DNA of 23,836 bases from JAZGBC01 sp036444495 (GTDB taxonomy: Bacteria; Pseudomonadota; Alphaproteobacteria; Kiloniellales; J153): NCBI GenBank assembly GCA_036444495.1, contig JAZGBC010000098.1, forward strand, positions 1 to 23,836. Direction: 5' to 3'. Positions within the stretch are counted from its first letter, which is position 1. Every line of letters starts with the position of its first letter. This document shows, piece by piece, positions 6,165 through 16,061 of this stretch. The notes beneath the pieces were generated by a model. It was not told where the DNA came from, searched no databases, and worked only from the letters and a program-made list of their open reading frames with translations. The position numbers and the translations under genes were made by a program.

Positions 6165-6893
6165 ATGCAGGTCATACTTTTGGAGCGCATCGAGAAGCTG
6201 GGCCAGATGGGCGAGGTGGTCACGGTCAAGCCGGGCTACGCGCGCAACTATCTGCTGCCCCAGGGCAAGGCCCGTCGCGCCACCACCGAAAACGTGGCGC
6301 AGTTCGAGGGTCAACGGACACAGCTCGAAGCAGAGAACCTGACCCGGCGCCAAGAAGCCGAGAAGGTGGGCGCCAAGCTCGACGGTCTGAGCGTCACGCT
6401 GCTGCGCCAAGCCGGTGAATCGGGCCAGCTATATGGTTCGGTCAACACGCGCAACCTGGCGGATAGCATCACCGAGGCCGGCTTCACCATCACGCGCGAC
6501 CAGGTGATCCTGGGCACCGTGATCAAGGCCTTGGGGTTGCACAAAGTGCAGGTCCGCCTGCATCCCGAGGTCGCCGTCACCGTGACCGCCAACGTGGCCC
6601 GTTCCGAGGTCGAGGCCCGGGCCCAGGCCCAGAGCGGACACTTGGTGAGCAGCGAGGAGCGGGAGGCGGCCCAAGCCGCCACCGCCGCGGAGACGGAGGC
6701 CGCCGTGGCCGCGGTCGAGGCCGAGGAAGAAACCGAGCGCGCCGCCGCCGAGGCGAAGGCGGCGGAAGAGAATGCGGCGGCGGAAGGCGACGATAAGGCT
6801 TCGGCGGGCGAGGATACGGCAAAGGCCGGGGAGAAGCCGGAAGAGTCGAGCGGCGGCACGGACCAAACGGGCGGGGAGAAAACGGAGGCCTGA
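6165..6893 (+). CDS. rplI: 50S ribosomal protein L9 with Ala/Glu-rich tail
   Basis: L9 binds 23S rRNA near the L1 stalk and helps keep the reading frame on crowded mRNAs. The N-terminal domain carries the signature GYARNYLLPQGKA (about residues 25-37), then the long linker helix and a C-terminal domain ending near residue 150 with HPEVAVTVTANVARSE. The product is 242 aa against about 150 usual; the extra 90 residues are rich in Ala, Glu, Lys and Gly and of low complexity. Alphaproteobacterial L9 proteins often have such tails, though usually shorter. A GGAGGG ribosome site lies just before the ATG. The operon ends at the terminator downstream. Confidence 0.96.
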   Translation: MQVILLERIEKLGQMGEVVTVKPGYARNYLLPQGKARRATTENVAQFEGQRTQLEAENLTRRQEAEKVGAKLDGLSVTLLRQAGESGQLYGSVNTRNLADSITEAGFTITRDQVILGTVIKALGLHKVQVRLHPEVAVTVTANVARSEVEARAQAQSGHLVSSEEREAAQAATAAETEAAVAAVEAEEETERAAAEAKAAEENAAAEGDDKASAGEDTAKAGEKPEESSGGTDQTGGEKTEA

Positions 6894-6936
6894 ACATCCG
6901 GGCTGCCGTTTCGCAAAAGAATTCGCACGACGAAGG

Positions 6937-6965
6937 GCGGCGGCATCGGTGCCGCCGCTTTTTTT
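6937..6965 (+). terminator. Intrinsic terminator of rpsF-rpsR-rplI
   Basis: A perfect 9-bp GC-rich stem, GCGGCGGCA (6937-6945) with TGCCGCCGC (6950-6958) and a TCGG loop, is followed at once by seven T residues (6959-6965). This is a textbook Rho-independent terminator, 43 bp after the rplI stop. Confidence 0.9.
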
Positions 6966-7111
6966 CCGGCAGTTCGAAAGCTTTGTTGGTGAAAGAACTC
7001 TGTGCCGACTCGTAGTTTTTTCGGGTACAGGTAAATTGCGGGTCGGTTATCCCCGTACTCACAACTTATTCCAGGATGCTTCTCCGTAAAGTGCTCTGCT
7101 AGTGTGCCGCC

Positions 7112-8644
7112 ATGGATCGCAATCAATCCGCAAACCTCGCCCGGCTTCCCGATGCCGATGGCAACGGCGATGACTACCGCGCGCCGCCGGTAAACTACGA
7201 AGCCGAACAGGCGTTGCTCGCCGCGATCCTGGCCAACAACCGCGCCTACGAAAAGGTCTCCGACTTTCTGCGCCCCGAACATTTCGCCGACGAGGTACAC
7301 GGCCGCATCTACGAGGCCTGCGTGACCCTGATCGAGCGCGGGTCAACGGTCGACTCCGTCATGCTCAAGAGCTATTTCGAGCGGGACGAGTCCCTGGCCG
7401 ATGTGGGCGGCGCCGCCTATCTGGCCAAACTGCAGGGCAGTTACGTCACGATCATCAACGCGGGCGACTACGGACGCACGATCCACGACCTCCACCTGCG
7501 CCGCGAGTTGATCGCCATCGGCGAGGACGTGGTCAACGACGCCTTCGGCCAGGACCTGGAGGTCACCGCCGCCGATCAGATCGAGGTGGCCGAGCAGAAG
7601 CTCTATGGCCTGGCCGAGGCTGGCCGCACCGAGGGCGGCTTCAGGAGCTTCAAGGCCGCGGTCGTGGAATCGGTGCAGATGACCGAGGCCGCGCTCAAGA
7701 GCGACAGCCACGTGGCGGGCGTGCCCTCGGGTTTCAAGGACCTGGACAGGCTGTTGGGCGGGCTGCACAACTCGGATCTCGTCATCCTTGCCTCACGGCC
7801 GTCGATGGGGAAGACGGCGCTGGCCTCCAACATCGCGTACAACGCCGCCTCGACCAAGCGCCGGAAGACCGGCCCGGACGGCAGCACGGTGGAGGCGCCG
7901 GAGGTGGTGGCCTTCTTCTCGCTCGAAATGTCGACCGAACAGTTGGCCACCCGGATTATTTCGGAACAGGCCCACGTGCGCTCCGACGCCATGCGGCGCG
8001 GCGAGATCAAGGACGACGAATTCGACCGCATCTTCGAGGTCAGCCGTGGCCTTTACAATCTGCCGCTGTTCATCGACGACACGCCGGCGCTCTCTATCCC
8101 GGTGCTGCGCACGCGCGCCCGCCGGCTCAAGCGCCAGCAGGGCCTGGGCCTGATCGTCGTGGACTACCTGCAGCTCATGCAGGGGCCGCCGGGGCTGCGC
8201 AACGAGAACCGTGTCCAGGAGGTCTCCGAGATCACCCGGGGCTTGAAAGCCGTGGCCAAGGAGCTGGAGGTGCCGGTGCTCGCGCTGTCCCAGCTCTCGC
8301 GCCAGACCGAGCAGCGCGATGACAAGCGCCCGCAGTTGTCCGACCTGCGCGAATCCGGCTCGATCGAACAGGACGCCGACGTGGTCATGTTCCTCTACCG
8401 CGAGGAGTACTACATGGCACGCGAACGCCCGACCCAGCGGGCCAACGAAATTACGGAGAAATTCAACGAGCGCCGGGCCGGCTATGACGAACGGCTGGAC
8501 AAGGTCCGCAACAAGGCCGAGGTCATCATCGCCAAACAGCGCCACGGGCCCATCGGCATGATCGAGCTGCAGTTCCACGGCGCCTTCACGCAGTTCAACG
8601 ACCTCGTCCAGGACGACCACATTCCCGAAGATGTGCCCTTCTGA
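7112..8644 (+). CDS. dnaB: Replicative DNA helicase DnaB
   Basis: Ring-shaped hexameric helicase that unwinds DNA 5'-3' at the replication fork and recruits primase. The 510-aa protein has the N-terminal primase-binding domain (about residues 30-140), a linker, and a RecA-like domain with Walker A SRPSMGKT (228-235, Lys234), FFSLEMS, Walker B LIVVDYLQLM and the LSQLSRQTE and DLRESGSIEQDAD motifs. No intein or insertion is seen. The start at 7112 is the first ATG in frame, but I see no clear Shine-Dalgarno sequence before it, and no strong promoter in the 146 bp after the rplI terminator. Its 3' end overlaps alr by 14 bp. Confidence 0.97.
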   Translation: MDRNQSANLARLPDADGNGDDYRAPPVNYEAEQALLAAILANNRAYEKVSDFLRPEHFADEVHGRIYEACVTLIERGSTVDSVMLKSYFERDESLADVGGAAYLAKLQGSYVTIINAGDYGRTIHDLHLRRELIAIGEDVVNDAFGQDLEVTAADQIEVAEQKLYGLAEAGRTEGGFRSFKAAVVESVQMTEAALKSDSHVAGVPSGFKDLDRLLGGLHNSDLVILASRPSMGKTALASNIAYNAASTKRRKTGPDGSTVEAPEVVAFFSLEMSTEQLATRIISEQAHVRSDAMRRGEIKDDEFDRIFEVSRGLYNLPLFIDDTPALSIPVLRTRARRLKRQQGLGLIVVDYLQLMQGPPGLRNENRVQEVSEITRGLKAVAKELEVPVLALSQLSRQTEQRDDKRPQLSDLRESGSIEQDADVVMFLYREEYYMARERPTQRANEITEKFNERRAGYDERLDKVRNKAEVIIAKQRHGPIGMIELQFHGAFTQFNDLVQDDHIPEDVPF

Positions 8645-9788
8645 GGCAGCCGGAGCCGACAGCCCGGCGGCGGCCCGGGCCGGCGCGATCCTGACCATCG
8701 ATCTGGGCGCCATAAAGGCCAACTACGGCCGCCTCTGCCAGGAGCTGAACGGGACCGCCTGCGCGGCCGTGGTCAAGGCGGACGGCTATGGCCTGGGCGC
8801 GGCCCATGTGGCCCGGGCGCTCTGGGCCGCCGGCGCGCGGAGCTTTTTCGTCGCCCAGCTCGGCGAAGCAGTCGAGGTGCGCGACGCCCTGATGGAGGTC
8901 TATGGCGCGGAAGGCCGGGACAAGGCGGAGATTTACGTGCTCAACGGCATGGCCGCCGGCCCGGCGGCGGAGTTTCAGGCGCAGCGCGTCGTACCGGTGC
9001 TCAACTCGCTCGGCGAGATCGATGCCTGGCGGGAGGCCGCGGAAACCGCCGGCCGGGCCCTGCCGGCCGCGGTTCATATCGACACGGGCATGAGCCGCCT
9101 GGGCCTGCCGCAGGAAGAGTTGGAAACTCTGGCCGAGGATCATGGGCGGCTCGGCGGGATCGAACTGCGCTACGTGATGAGCCACCTGGCCTGCGCGGAC
9201 GAGCCCGGCCATCCGCTGAACGCGCGGCAACTCGCCGAGTTCCAAGCCGCGCGCGCGCGCCTGCCCGCGGCGCCGGCCTGTTTCGCCAACTCCTCGGGAA
9301 TTTTCCTGGGAGCGGACTACCACTTCGATCTGGGGCGCCCGGGTGTGGCGCTCTACGGCGTGAACCCGACGCCGGAGCGGCCCAACCCCATGACTCAAGT
9401 GGTTCGCCTGCAAGGCAGAATCTTGCAGGTGCGCGAAATTGACGCTCCCAGGACCGTTGGCTATGGTGCCACCCACAGCGCCGCCGGGCCGGTCCGCATT
9501 GCCACCGTGGCGGTCGGCTACGCGGACGGCTACCTGCGGTCGCTTTCAAATCGGGGGAGCGCCTGGATCGGCGGACAGCAGGTGCAACTGGTTGGGCGGG
9601 TATCTATGGATCTCATCACCTTAGACGTGACCGCTGTGTCGCGCGAGGCGGCCAGTCCGGGTTCCTTCGTCGATCTCATCGGGCCACAGCTTACTGTCGA
9701 CGACGTGGCCCAGGCCGCGGGCACCATCGGCTACGAGATCCTGACCTCCCTGGGCCCGCGCTATCACCGGGTCTACACCGGCGCTTGA
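8631..9788 (+). CDS. alr: Alanine racemase
   Basis: PLP enzyme that converts L-alanine to D-alanine for peptidoglycan. The 385-aa protein shows the cofactor lysine Lys49 in VVKADGYGLG and the second catalytic base Tyr278 in VGYGATH, followed by VAVGYADGY. The N-terminal TIM barrel and C-terminal beta domain are complete. The start overlaps the last 14 bases of dnaB; a later start would cut the barrel's first strand, so I keep it. It is the only racemase here, so I call it alr, though a catabolic DadX-type role cannot be excluded by sequence alone. Confidence 0.95.
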   Translation: MCPSEAAGADSPAAARAGAILTIDLGAIKANYGRLCQELNGTACAAVVKADGYGLGAAHVARALWAAGARSFFVAQLGEAVEVRDALMEVYGAEGRDKAEIYVLNGMAAGPAAEFQAQRVVPVLNSLGEIDAWREAAETAGRALPAAVHIDTGMSRLGLPQEELETLAEDHGRLGGIELRYVMSHLACADEPGHPLNARQLAEFQAARARLPAAPACFANSSGIFLGADYHFDLGRPGVALYGVNPTPERPNPMTQVVRLQGRILQVREIDAPRTVGYGATHSAAGPVRIATVAVGYADGYLRSLSNRGSAWIGGQQVQLVGRVSMDLITLDVTAVSREAASPGSFVDLIGPQLTVDDVAQAAGTIGYEILTSLGPRYHRVYTGA

Positions 9789-10576
9789 TGGGGCAAGCCG
9801 GCATGCCGATCCTACAACCCATTGGCCGGACATTCCTGGCGTTTCTCGAAGTCGTCGGCCGCCTGACGATGTTCGCGGGCACGGCGGTGTTGCATTGCGC
9901 CCGCCCGCCGCTCTATCCGCGCCTGATCGGCCGGCAGATGATCGAGATCGGCTACTACTCCCTACCCGTGGTGGGGCTGACCGCGATCTTCACCGGCATG
10001 GTGCTGGCGCTGCAGAGCTACACGGGATTCTCCCGCTTTTCGGCGGAAAGCGCGATCCCCAACGTGGTGGTCATCTCCATCACGCGCGAATTGGGGCCGG
10101 TCCTGGCCGCGCTCATGGTCGCCGGCCGCGTCGGCGCCGCCATGGCCGCCGAGATCGGCACCATGCGCGTGACCGAGCAGATCGACGCCCTGGACACCCT
10201 AGCCACCAACCCTTTCAAGTACCTGATCGCGCCGCGCCTCATCGCCGGGCTGACCATGCTGCCGCTGCTGGTGCTGGTCGCCGACATCATCGGGGTGTTC
10301 GGCGGCTATGTGGTCTCGATCTACAAGCTGGGCTTCAACCCGGCCACCTATATCAAGAATACGCTCGACTTCGTGGAGCTCATGGATGTGGTCTCCGGCC
10401 TGGTCAAGGCCGGGGTCTTCGGCTTCCTGATTACGCTCATGGGCTGCTACCACGGCTACCACTCCAAGGGCGGCGCCCAGGGCGTGGGCACGGCCACGAC
10501 CAATGCCGTGGTCTCGGCCTCGATCCTGATCCTCTCGTTCAACTACTTAATCACGGAGCTGTTCTTCTCGCGATGA
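9788..10576 (+). CDS. mlaE: MlaE-family ABC transporter permease
   Basis: Inner-membrane permease of the Mla/Mce type, which moves phospholipids between the inner and outer membranes to keep outer-membrane asymmetry. The 262-aa protein has about five or six hydrophobic segments and the family core around GLTAIFTGMVLALQ, ITRELGPVLAALMVAGRVGAA and EIGTMRVTEQIDAL. The ATG at 9788 overlaps the alr stop (TGATG); a TTG one codon earlier is also in frame but less likely. It ends in an ATGA overlap with the ATPase gene. No MCE-domain protein (MlaD), MlaB or MlaC gene lies nearby, so these must be elsewhere. Confidence 0.93.
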   Translation: MGQAGMPILQPIGRTFLAFLEVVGRLTMFAGTAVLHCARPPLYPRLIGRQMIEIGYYSLPVVGLTAIFTGMVLALQSYTGFSRFSAESAIPNVVVISITRELGPVLAALMVAGRVGAAMAAEIGTMRVTEQIDALDTLATNPFKYLIAPRLIAGLTMLPLLVLVADIIGVFGGYVVSIYKLGFNPATYIKNTLDFVELMDVVSGLVKAGVFGFLITLMGCYHGYHSKGGAQGVGTATTNAVVSASILILSFNYLITELFFSR

Positions 10577-11361
10577 GCGCGGCAACCGGAGGAACCCCCA
10601 AGATTCGCATGCGGGACGTGCACAAGTCCTTCGGCAAGAACGAGGTGCTCCAGGGCCTGGACCTGGACGTGGGCGTGGGCGAATCGGTCGTGGTGATCGG
10701 CGGCTCGGGCACGGGTAAGTCGGTCATGCTGAAATGCATCCTCGGGCTGCTCGGCCCCGAATCCGGCAGCATCGAGGTGGACGGCGAGGAAGTCGTGGGC
10801 ATGGGCGGGCGCGACCGCGACCGCGTCATGCGCAAATTCGGCATGCTGTTTCAGAATGCCGCCCTGTTCGACTCCATGTCGGTCTGGGAGAACGTCGCCT
10901 TCGGGCTGACCTCGGGCCAAGGCATGGCCCCAAAAAAGGCCAAGGAGATCGCGCTCACCAAGCTGGCCGCCGTGGGCCTGGGGACCGAGGTGGGCGAGCT
11001 TTGGCCGGCGGAGCTCTCGGGCGGCATGCGCAAGCGCGTCGCCCTGGCCCGCGCCATCGCCACCGAGCCCGAGATCATCTTTTTCGACGAGCCCACGACC
11101 GGCCTCGACCCCATCATGGGGGACGTAATCAACGATCTCATCGTCAAGTGCGTGCGCGAATTGGGCGTTACGGCGCTCTCCATCACCCACGACATGGCCA
11201 GCGCGCGCAAGATCGCCGACCGCATCGCCATGCTCAACGAGGGCAAGATCATCTGGGCCGGGCCGGCCCGGGAGATCGACGCGACCGGCAACCCCTTCGT
11301 GGAGCAGTTCATCAACGGGCGCGCGGAGGGGCCGATCCAGATGCAGGTCCGCGCCCTTTAG
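10573..11361 (+). CDS. mlaF: MlaF-family ABC transporter ATP-binding protein
   Basis: ATPase partner of the MlaE-like permease, on the cytoplasmic side of the inner membrane. The 262-aa protein has Walker A GGSGTGKS (residues 43-50, Lys49), Q-loop MLFQNAALFDSM, signature LSGGMRKR, Walker B IIFFDEPT and switch His in SITHDM. FQNAALFDSMSVWENVAF is typical of the Mla branch rather than of nutrient importers. The frame is open far upstream, but the ATG at 10573 overlaps the mlaE stop and gives the natural N-terminus. The next gene, radA, starts 35 bp downstream. Confidence 0.94.
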   Translation: MSAATGGTPKIRMRDVHKSFGKNEVLQGLDLDVGVGESVVVIGGSGTGKSVMLKCILGLLGPESGSIEVDGEEVVGMGGRDRDRVMRKFGMLFQNAALFDSMSVWENVAFGLTSGQGMAPKKAKEIALTKLAAVGLGTEVGELWPAELSGGMRKRVALARAIATEPEIIFFDEPTTGLDPIMGDVINDLIVKCVRELGVTALSITHDMASARKIADRIAMLNEGKIIWAGPAREIDATGNPFVEQFINGRAEGPIQMQVRAL

Positions 11362-11396
11362 ACGGCCGCCGCCGGCAGGAACCGGGAGCCCTGACT

Positions 11397-12827
<1,431 letters not shown>

Positions 12828-12830
12828 CAG

Positions 12831-12866
12831 CTAGAACCGCTCTAGACGGGCGCCCCGGAAGGCGCC
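12831..12866. other. Two adjacent hairpins between radA and cvpA
   Basis: CTAGA-ACCGC-TCTAG (12831-12845) is followed by GGCGCC-CCGGAA-GGCGCC (12849-12866). Neither is followed by a T-run, so they do not look like an intrinsic terminator. They may be an mRNA processing or stability feature within the operon. Confidence 0.35.
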
Positions 12867-12883
12867 GAGACCCGGAAGGCTCC

Positions 12884-13573
12884 ATGGAATCACTGCCATC
12901 CCTCCCGTTTAACCTGACGGACGCCGCGGTCGTCGCGGTCATTCTGCTGTCGGGGGTCTTCGCCTTGTTCCGCGGCTTCGTGCACGAGTTGCTGGCGGTC
13001 GTCTCCTGGGTCGGGGCCGCGGTCGCCACCCTCTACGCCTTCCCCTTCGCCCAGCCCTTTGCGCGCAAGCTGATCTCGGTGCCGCTCGTGGCCGACGTGG
13101 GCGCCGGCATGCTTATCTTCCTCGTGGTGCTCATCGCGCTCTCCGTCCTCACCCGGAAGGTCTCCAAGCGGGTGCGCGACAGCGCCTTTGGGCCGCTCGA
13201 CCGCTCGCTCGGCCTGGTCTTCGGCTTCCTGCGCGGGGCGGTGCTGATCTGCATCGCCTGGCTCATGTTCCTCTGGCTCTCGCCGCGCGAGGACCACCCC
13301 AAGTGGATCAGGGAGGCCCGGGTCCTGCCGCTCGTCGAGCAGGGCAGCACCATGCTGGTTTCCCTCCTCCCGGCCCATCTGCGCGCCAAGGGCATTGTGC
13401 CGCTAAAGAGCGGGACGACGGCCAAGGGTGTGCAGGAAAGTTATCAGAATCTGCTCAATCCGCCGACGAAAGGCGATGCGCCCGGGGCCGAACCCGGTTA
13501 TAACAGCCGCATGCGGAACGAGATGAGCCGCGCGGTCGAAGGCATCACCGGCAAGCAGGACGGCGCCGAATGA
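12884..13573 (+). CDS. cvpA: CvpA family membrane protein
   Basis: Inner-membrane protein of the colicin V production family, found next to purF in many proteobacteria; in enterics it affects envelope stress tolerance, but its biochemical role is unknown. The 229-aa product has four hydrophobic segments (roughly residues 14-32, 37-57, 68-88 and 104-126) and the family phrase LSGVFALFRGFVHELLAVVSW. The C-terminal 90 residues are soluble. The ATG at 12884 has GGAAGG seven bases upstream. The stop overlaps the purF start (ATGA). Confidence 0.92.
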   Translation: MESLPSLPFNLTDAAVVAVILLSGVFALFRGFVHELLAVVSWVGAAVATLYAFPFAQPFARKLISVPLVADVGAGMLIFLVVLIALSVLTRKVSKRVRDSAFGPLDRSLGLVFGFLRGAVLICIAWLMFLWLSPREDHPKWIREARVLPLVEQGSTMLVSLLPAHLRAKGIVPLKSGTTAKGVQESYQNLLNPPTKGDAPGAEPGYNSRMRNEMSRAVEGITGKQDGAE

Positions 13574-15048
13574 TCTCCACTTTCCTTGGCCACCCCTTCC
13601 ACCCCCGGCACCCGGATGACGACAAGCCGCGCGAGGAGTGCGGGGTTTTCGGCATCTTCGGCCACGACGACGCCGGCCCGCATACGGCCCTGGGACTGCA
13701 TGCCCTGCAGCACAGGGGCCAGGAGGCGGCCGGCATCGTCGTTTGCGACGGCAAGCAGTTCCACGCCCACCGGGACCGGGGCCTGGTGGGCGATATCTAC
13801 GCCAACCAAGAGGTCATGGGCCGCCTGGCCGGGCGTATGGGGATCGGCCATGTACGCTACGCCACGACCGGCGAGACGGCCCTGCGCAACGTGCAGCCGC
13901 TTTTCGCCGATCTGCAGCTGGGCGGCTTCGCGCTGGCGCATAACGGGAATCTGACCAACGCGCTCAGCCTGCGCCGGACGCTGGTGGAGCGCGGCTCCCT
14001 GTTCCAATCCACCTCGGACACCGAGGTCATCGTCCACCTCATGGCGACCTCCGAGGCGGGCAGCGTGGTCGACCGCATGACCGACGCCCTGCGCCAGGTG
14101 GAGGGCGCCTATTCGCTGGTCGCGCTGACCGATTCCTGCATCATCGGCGTGCGCGATCCCCTGGGCGTGCGGCCGCTCGTGATCGGGCGCCTGGGCGAGG
14201 CCCATATCGTGACCTCGGAGACCTGCGCGCTTGACATCATCGGCGCCGAGTTCGTGCGCGACGTGGAAGCGGGCGAGATGGTGGTGCTCGACGAATCGGG
14301 CGTGCACTCCCTGCGCCCCTTCCCACCGGCGCGGCGGCGTTTCTGCATTTTCGAGTACATCTATTTCGCCCGGCCCGATTCCCTGCTCGAGGGCGCCAGC
14401 GTCTACGAACGGCGCAAGGCGATCGGGATGGAACTGGCGCGGGAAAGCCCGGTGCAGGCCGAGGTGATCATCCCGGTGCCGGATTCGGGCGTGCCGGCGG
14501 CGATCGGCTACGCCGAGACCTCGGGTATCCCCTTCGAGCTCGGCATCATCCGCAACCACTACGTGGGGCGCACCTTCATCGAGCCGAGTGAGCAGATCCG
14601 CCACCTGGGCGTCCGGCTCAAGCACAACGCCAACCGCGCCAGCCTCGCCGGCAAGCGGGTCGTGCTGGTGGACGATTCCATCGTGCGCGGCACCACCTCG
14701 GTCAAGATCGTGGAGATGGTGCGCGCGGCGGGCGCCACCGAGGTGCATATGCGCATCGCCGCCCCGCCCACGGCGCGCTCCTGCTTCTACGGCATCAACA
14801 CCCCGGAGGAGGAGGAACTCCTGGCCGCCGGTATGGACGTGCCGGCCATGACCGAACACATCGGCGTGGACAGCCTCGCCTTTATCTCCATGGACGGCCT
14901 GTACCGCGCGGTGGGCGAACCGGGGCGCGACGACGCGAACCCGCAGTATTGCGATGCCTGTTTCACCGGCGACTATCCCACACAGCTCACCGATCGCGAC
15001 TCCGGAGACAACACGACCCAGCTTTCGCTGCTGGCCGAGTTGGCGTGA
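13570..15048 (+). CDS. purF: Amidophosphoribosyltransferase PurF
   Basis: First committed step of purine synthesis: PRPP and glutamine give phosphoribosylamine. The 492-aa protein begins with a propeptide and the nucleophile Cys24 in REECGVFGIFG; processing should expose this Cys. The PRPP site VLVDDSIVRGTTS lies at about residues 365-377. Cys259, Cys405, Cys461 and Cys464 (the last two in YCDACFTG) match the iron-sulfur cluster ligands of the Bacillus-type enzyme, so this is probably the oxygen-sensitive 4Fe-4S form rather than the E. coli form. It is coupled to cvpA upstream and to the SDR gene downstream by 4-bp overlaps. Confidence 0.97.
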   Translation: MISTFLGHPFHPRHPDDDKPREECGVFGIFGHDDAGPHTALGLHALQHRGQEAAGIVVCDGKQFHAHRDRGLVGDIYANQEVMGRLAGRMGIGHVRYATTGETALRNVQPLFADLQLGGFALAHNGNLTNALSLRRTLVERGSLFQSTSDTEVIVHLMATSEAGSVVDRMTDALRQVEGAYSLVALTDSCIIGVRDPLGVRPLVIGRLGEAHIVTSETCALDIIGAEFVRDVEAGEMVVLDESGVHSLRPFPPARRRFCIFEYIYFARPDSLLEGASVYERRKAIGMELARESPVQAEVIIPVPDSGVPAAIGYAETSGIPFELGIIRNHYVGRTFIEPSEQIRHLGVRLKHNANRASLAGKRVVLVDDSIVRGTTSVKIVEMVRAAGATEVHMRIAAPPTARSCFYGINTPEEEELLAAGMDVPAMTEHIGVDSLAFISMDGLYRAVGEPGRDDANPQYCDACFTGDYPTQLTDRDSGDNTTQLSLLAELA

Positions 15049-15758
15049 CCTCCGGGCGGCTTTCCGGACGCATTGCAGTCATCACCGGGGCCTCGCGCGG
15101 CGTCGGCGCGGCCGTGGCCGAGCGCTTCGCCGCCGAGGGCGCTCAACTCGTCCTCGTCGCGCGCACCGTGGGCGGGCTGGAGGAGCTGGACGACAAGCTG
15201 CGCGGAATCAGCGGCCAGGGAGCCACCCTGGTGCCGCTGGACCTGCGCGAGTTCGAGGCCATCGACCGGCTGGGCGCCTCGCTCTACGAACGCTTCGGGC
15301 GGCTGGATGTGCTGGTGGGCAACGCGGGGATTCTGGGCGAGCTCTCGCCCACGGGCCACATCGACCCCGGCACCTGGGCCGAGGTCATGGACGTCAACCT
15401 GACCGCCAACTGGCGCCTGATCCGCAGCCTGGATCCCCTGCTGCGCCAGTCCGAGGCGGGCCGCGCCATCTTCGTCACCTCGGGCGCGGCCGTGCGTCCG
15501 CACGCCTACTGGGGGCCCTACGCGGTCTCCAAGGCGGGCCTGGAGATGCTGGTCAAGGTCTACGCCGCCGAGCTGGGCAAGACCAAGGTGCGCGCCAACC
15601 TGATCAATCCGGGGCCGGTCCGTACCGGCTTGCGCGCCAAGGCCCTCCCCGGCGAGGATCCCGAGTCCCTGCGGCCGCCCGAGGCGATCACGGACTGTTT
15701 CGTCGATCTCGCCGCCGCCGACTGCGCGAAAAACGGCGAGGTGGTGCAGGCCTATTGA
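15045..15758 (+). CDS. Short-chain dehydrogenase/reductase (substrate unknown)
   Basis: NAD(P)-dependent oxidoreductase of the classical SDR family, 237 aa. It has the cofactor motif TGASRGVG (residues 14-21), NAG in LVGNAGILG, a catalytic Ser in FVTSGAA and the YxxxK pair in YAVSKAG. The GTG start at 15045 overlaps the purF stop (GTGA) and gives a compact N-terminus just before the first beta strand; the open frame further upstream lies within purF. An SDR gene directly after purF is common in Alphaproteobacteria, but its substrate is not known to me. It lacks the FabG-type C-terminus. It is the last gene of the dnaB-to-SDR run. Confidence 0.88.
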   Translation: MTSGRLSGRIAVITGASRGVGAAVAERFAAEGAQLVLVARTVGGLEELDDKLRGISGQGATLVPLDLREFEAIDRLGASLYERFGRLDVLVGNAGILGELSPTGHIDPGTWAEVMDVNLTANWRLIRSLDPLLRQSEAGRAIFVTSGAAVRPHAYWGPYAVSKAGLEMLVKVYAAELGKTKVRANLINPGPVRTGLRAKALPGEDPESLRPPEAITDCFVDLAAADCAKNGEVVQAY

Positions 15759-16061
15759 GCCGATCCGCCTGCCTCTGGAGTGGTTCTAGGTCTCGTTAAC
15801 TCGTGTTGCGATGGGCAACGTCCACTTTAGGCCCAGCACCGGACCTGCCGTGAACCGGTCCAGTATGTCGGCTCCTGACCCGACGGCGATATGGGCTGTC
15901 CATGGACTTAGCCCTTTCCACCACATAGAATTTCGGCCGTAACGCGCATCCGCGAGGAGACGGCCTCATGGCCGAGGAGCGCGTCCAGAGGAAGTTAGCG
16001 GAATCCTGACGGCCGATGCGGTCGGCTGACAGATGAAGCTCCACGAACCCAGCAGGAGGCA
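15759..16061. other. 303-bp gene-free stretch
   Basis: No convincing gene, terminator with a T-run, or promoter is visible. A minus-strand frame (15796-16062) is open but has no recognisable family and no clear ribosome site. Small hairpins occur, for example CGGCC-TCAT-GGCCG (15960-15973). The stretch around 15810-15890 resembles, from memory, degenerate intergenic sequences scattered in rhizobial genomes, but I cannot confirm this. Confidence 0.4.

Noticed and set aside
5277..6410. 377-codon minus-strand frame opposite rpsF and rpsR
   Set aside because: It is the shadow of the rpsF minisatellite (endless Ser-Ala-Ala-Leu) across three well-supported ribosomal protein genes.
9895..10572. Long open frame upstream of and in frame with the MlaF ATPase
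   Set aside because: It overlaps the MlaE coding region in another frame and has a low-complexity Arg/Gly-rich translation; the ATPase start at 10573 is the natural one.
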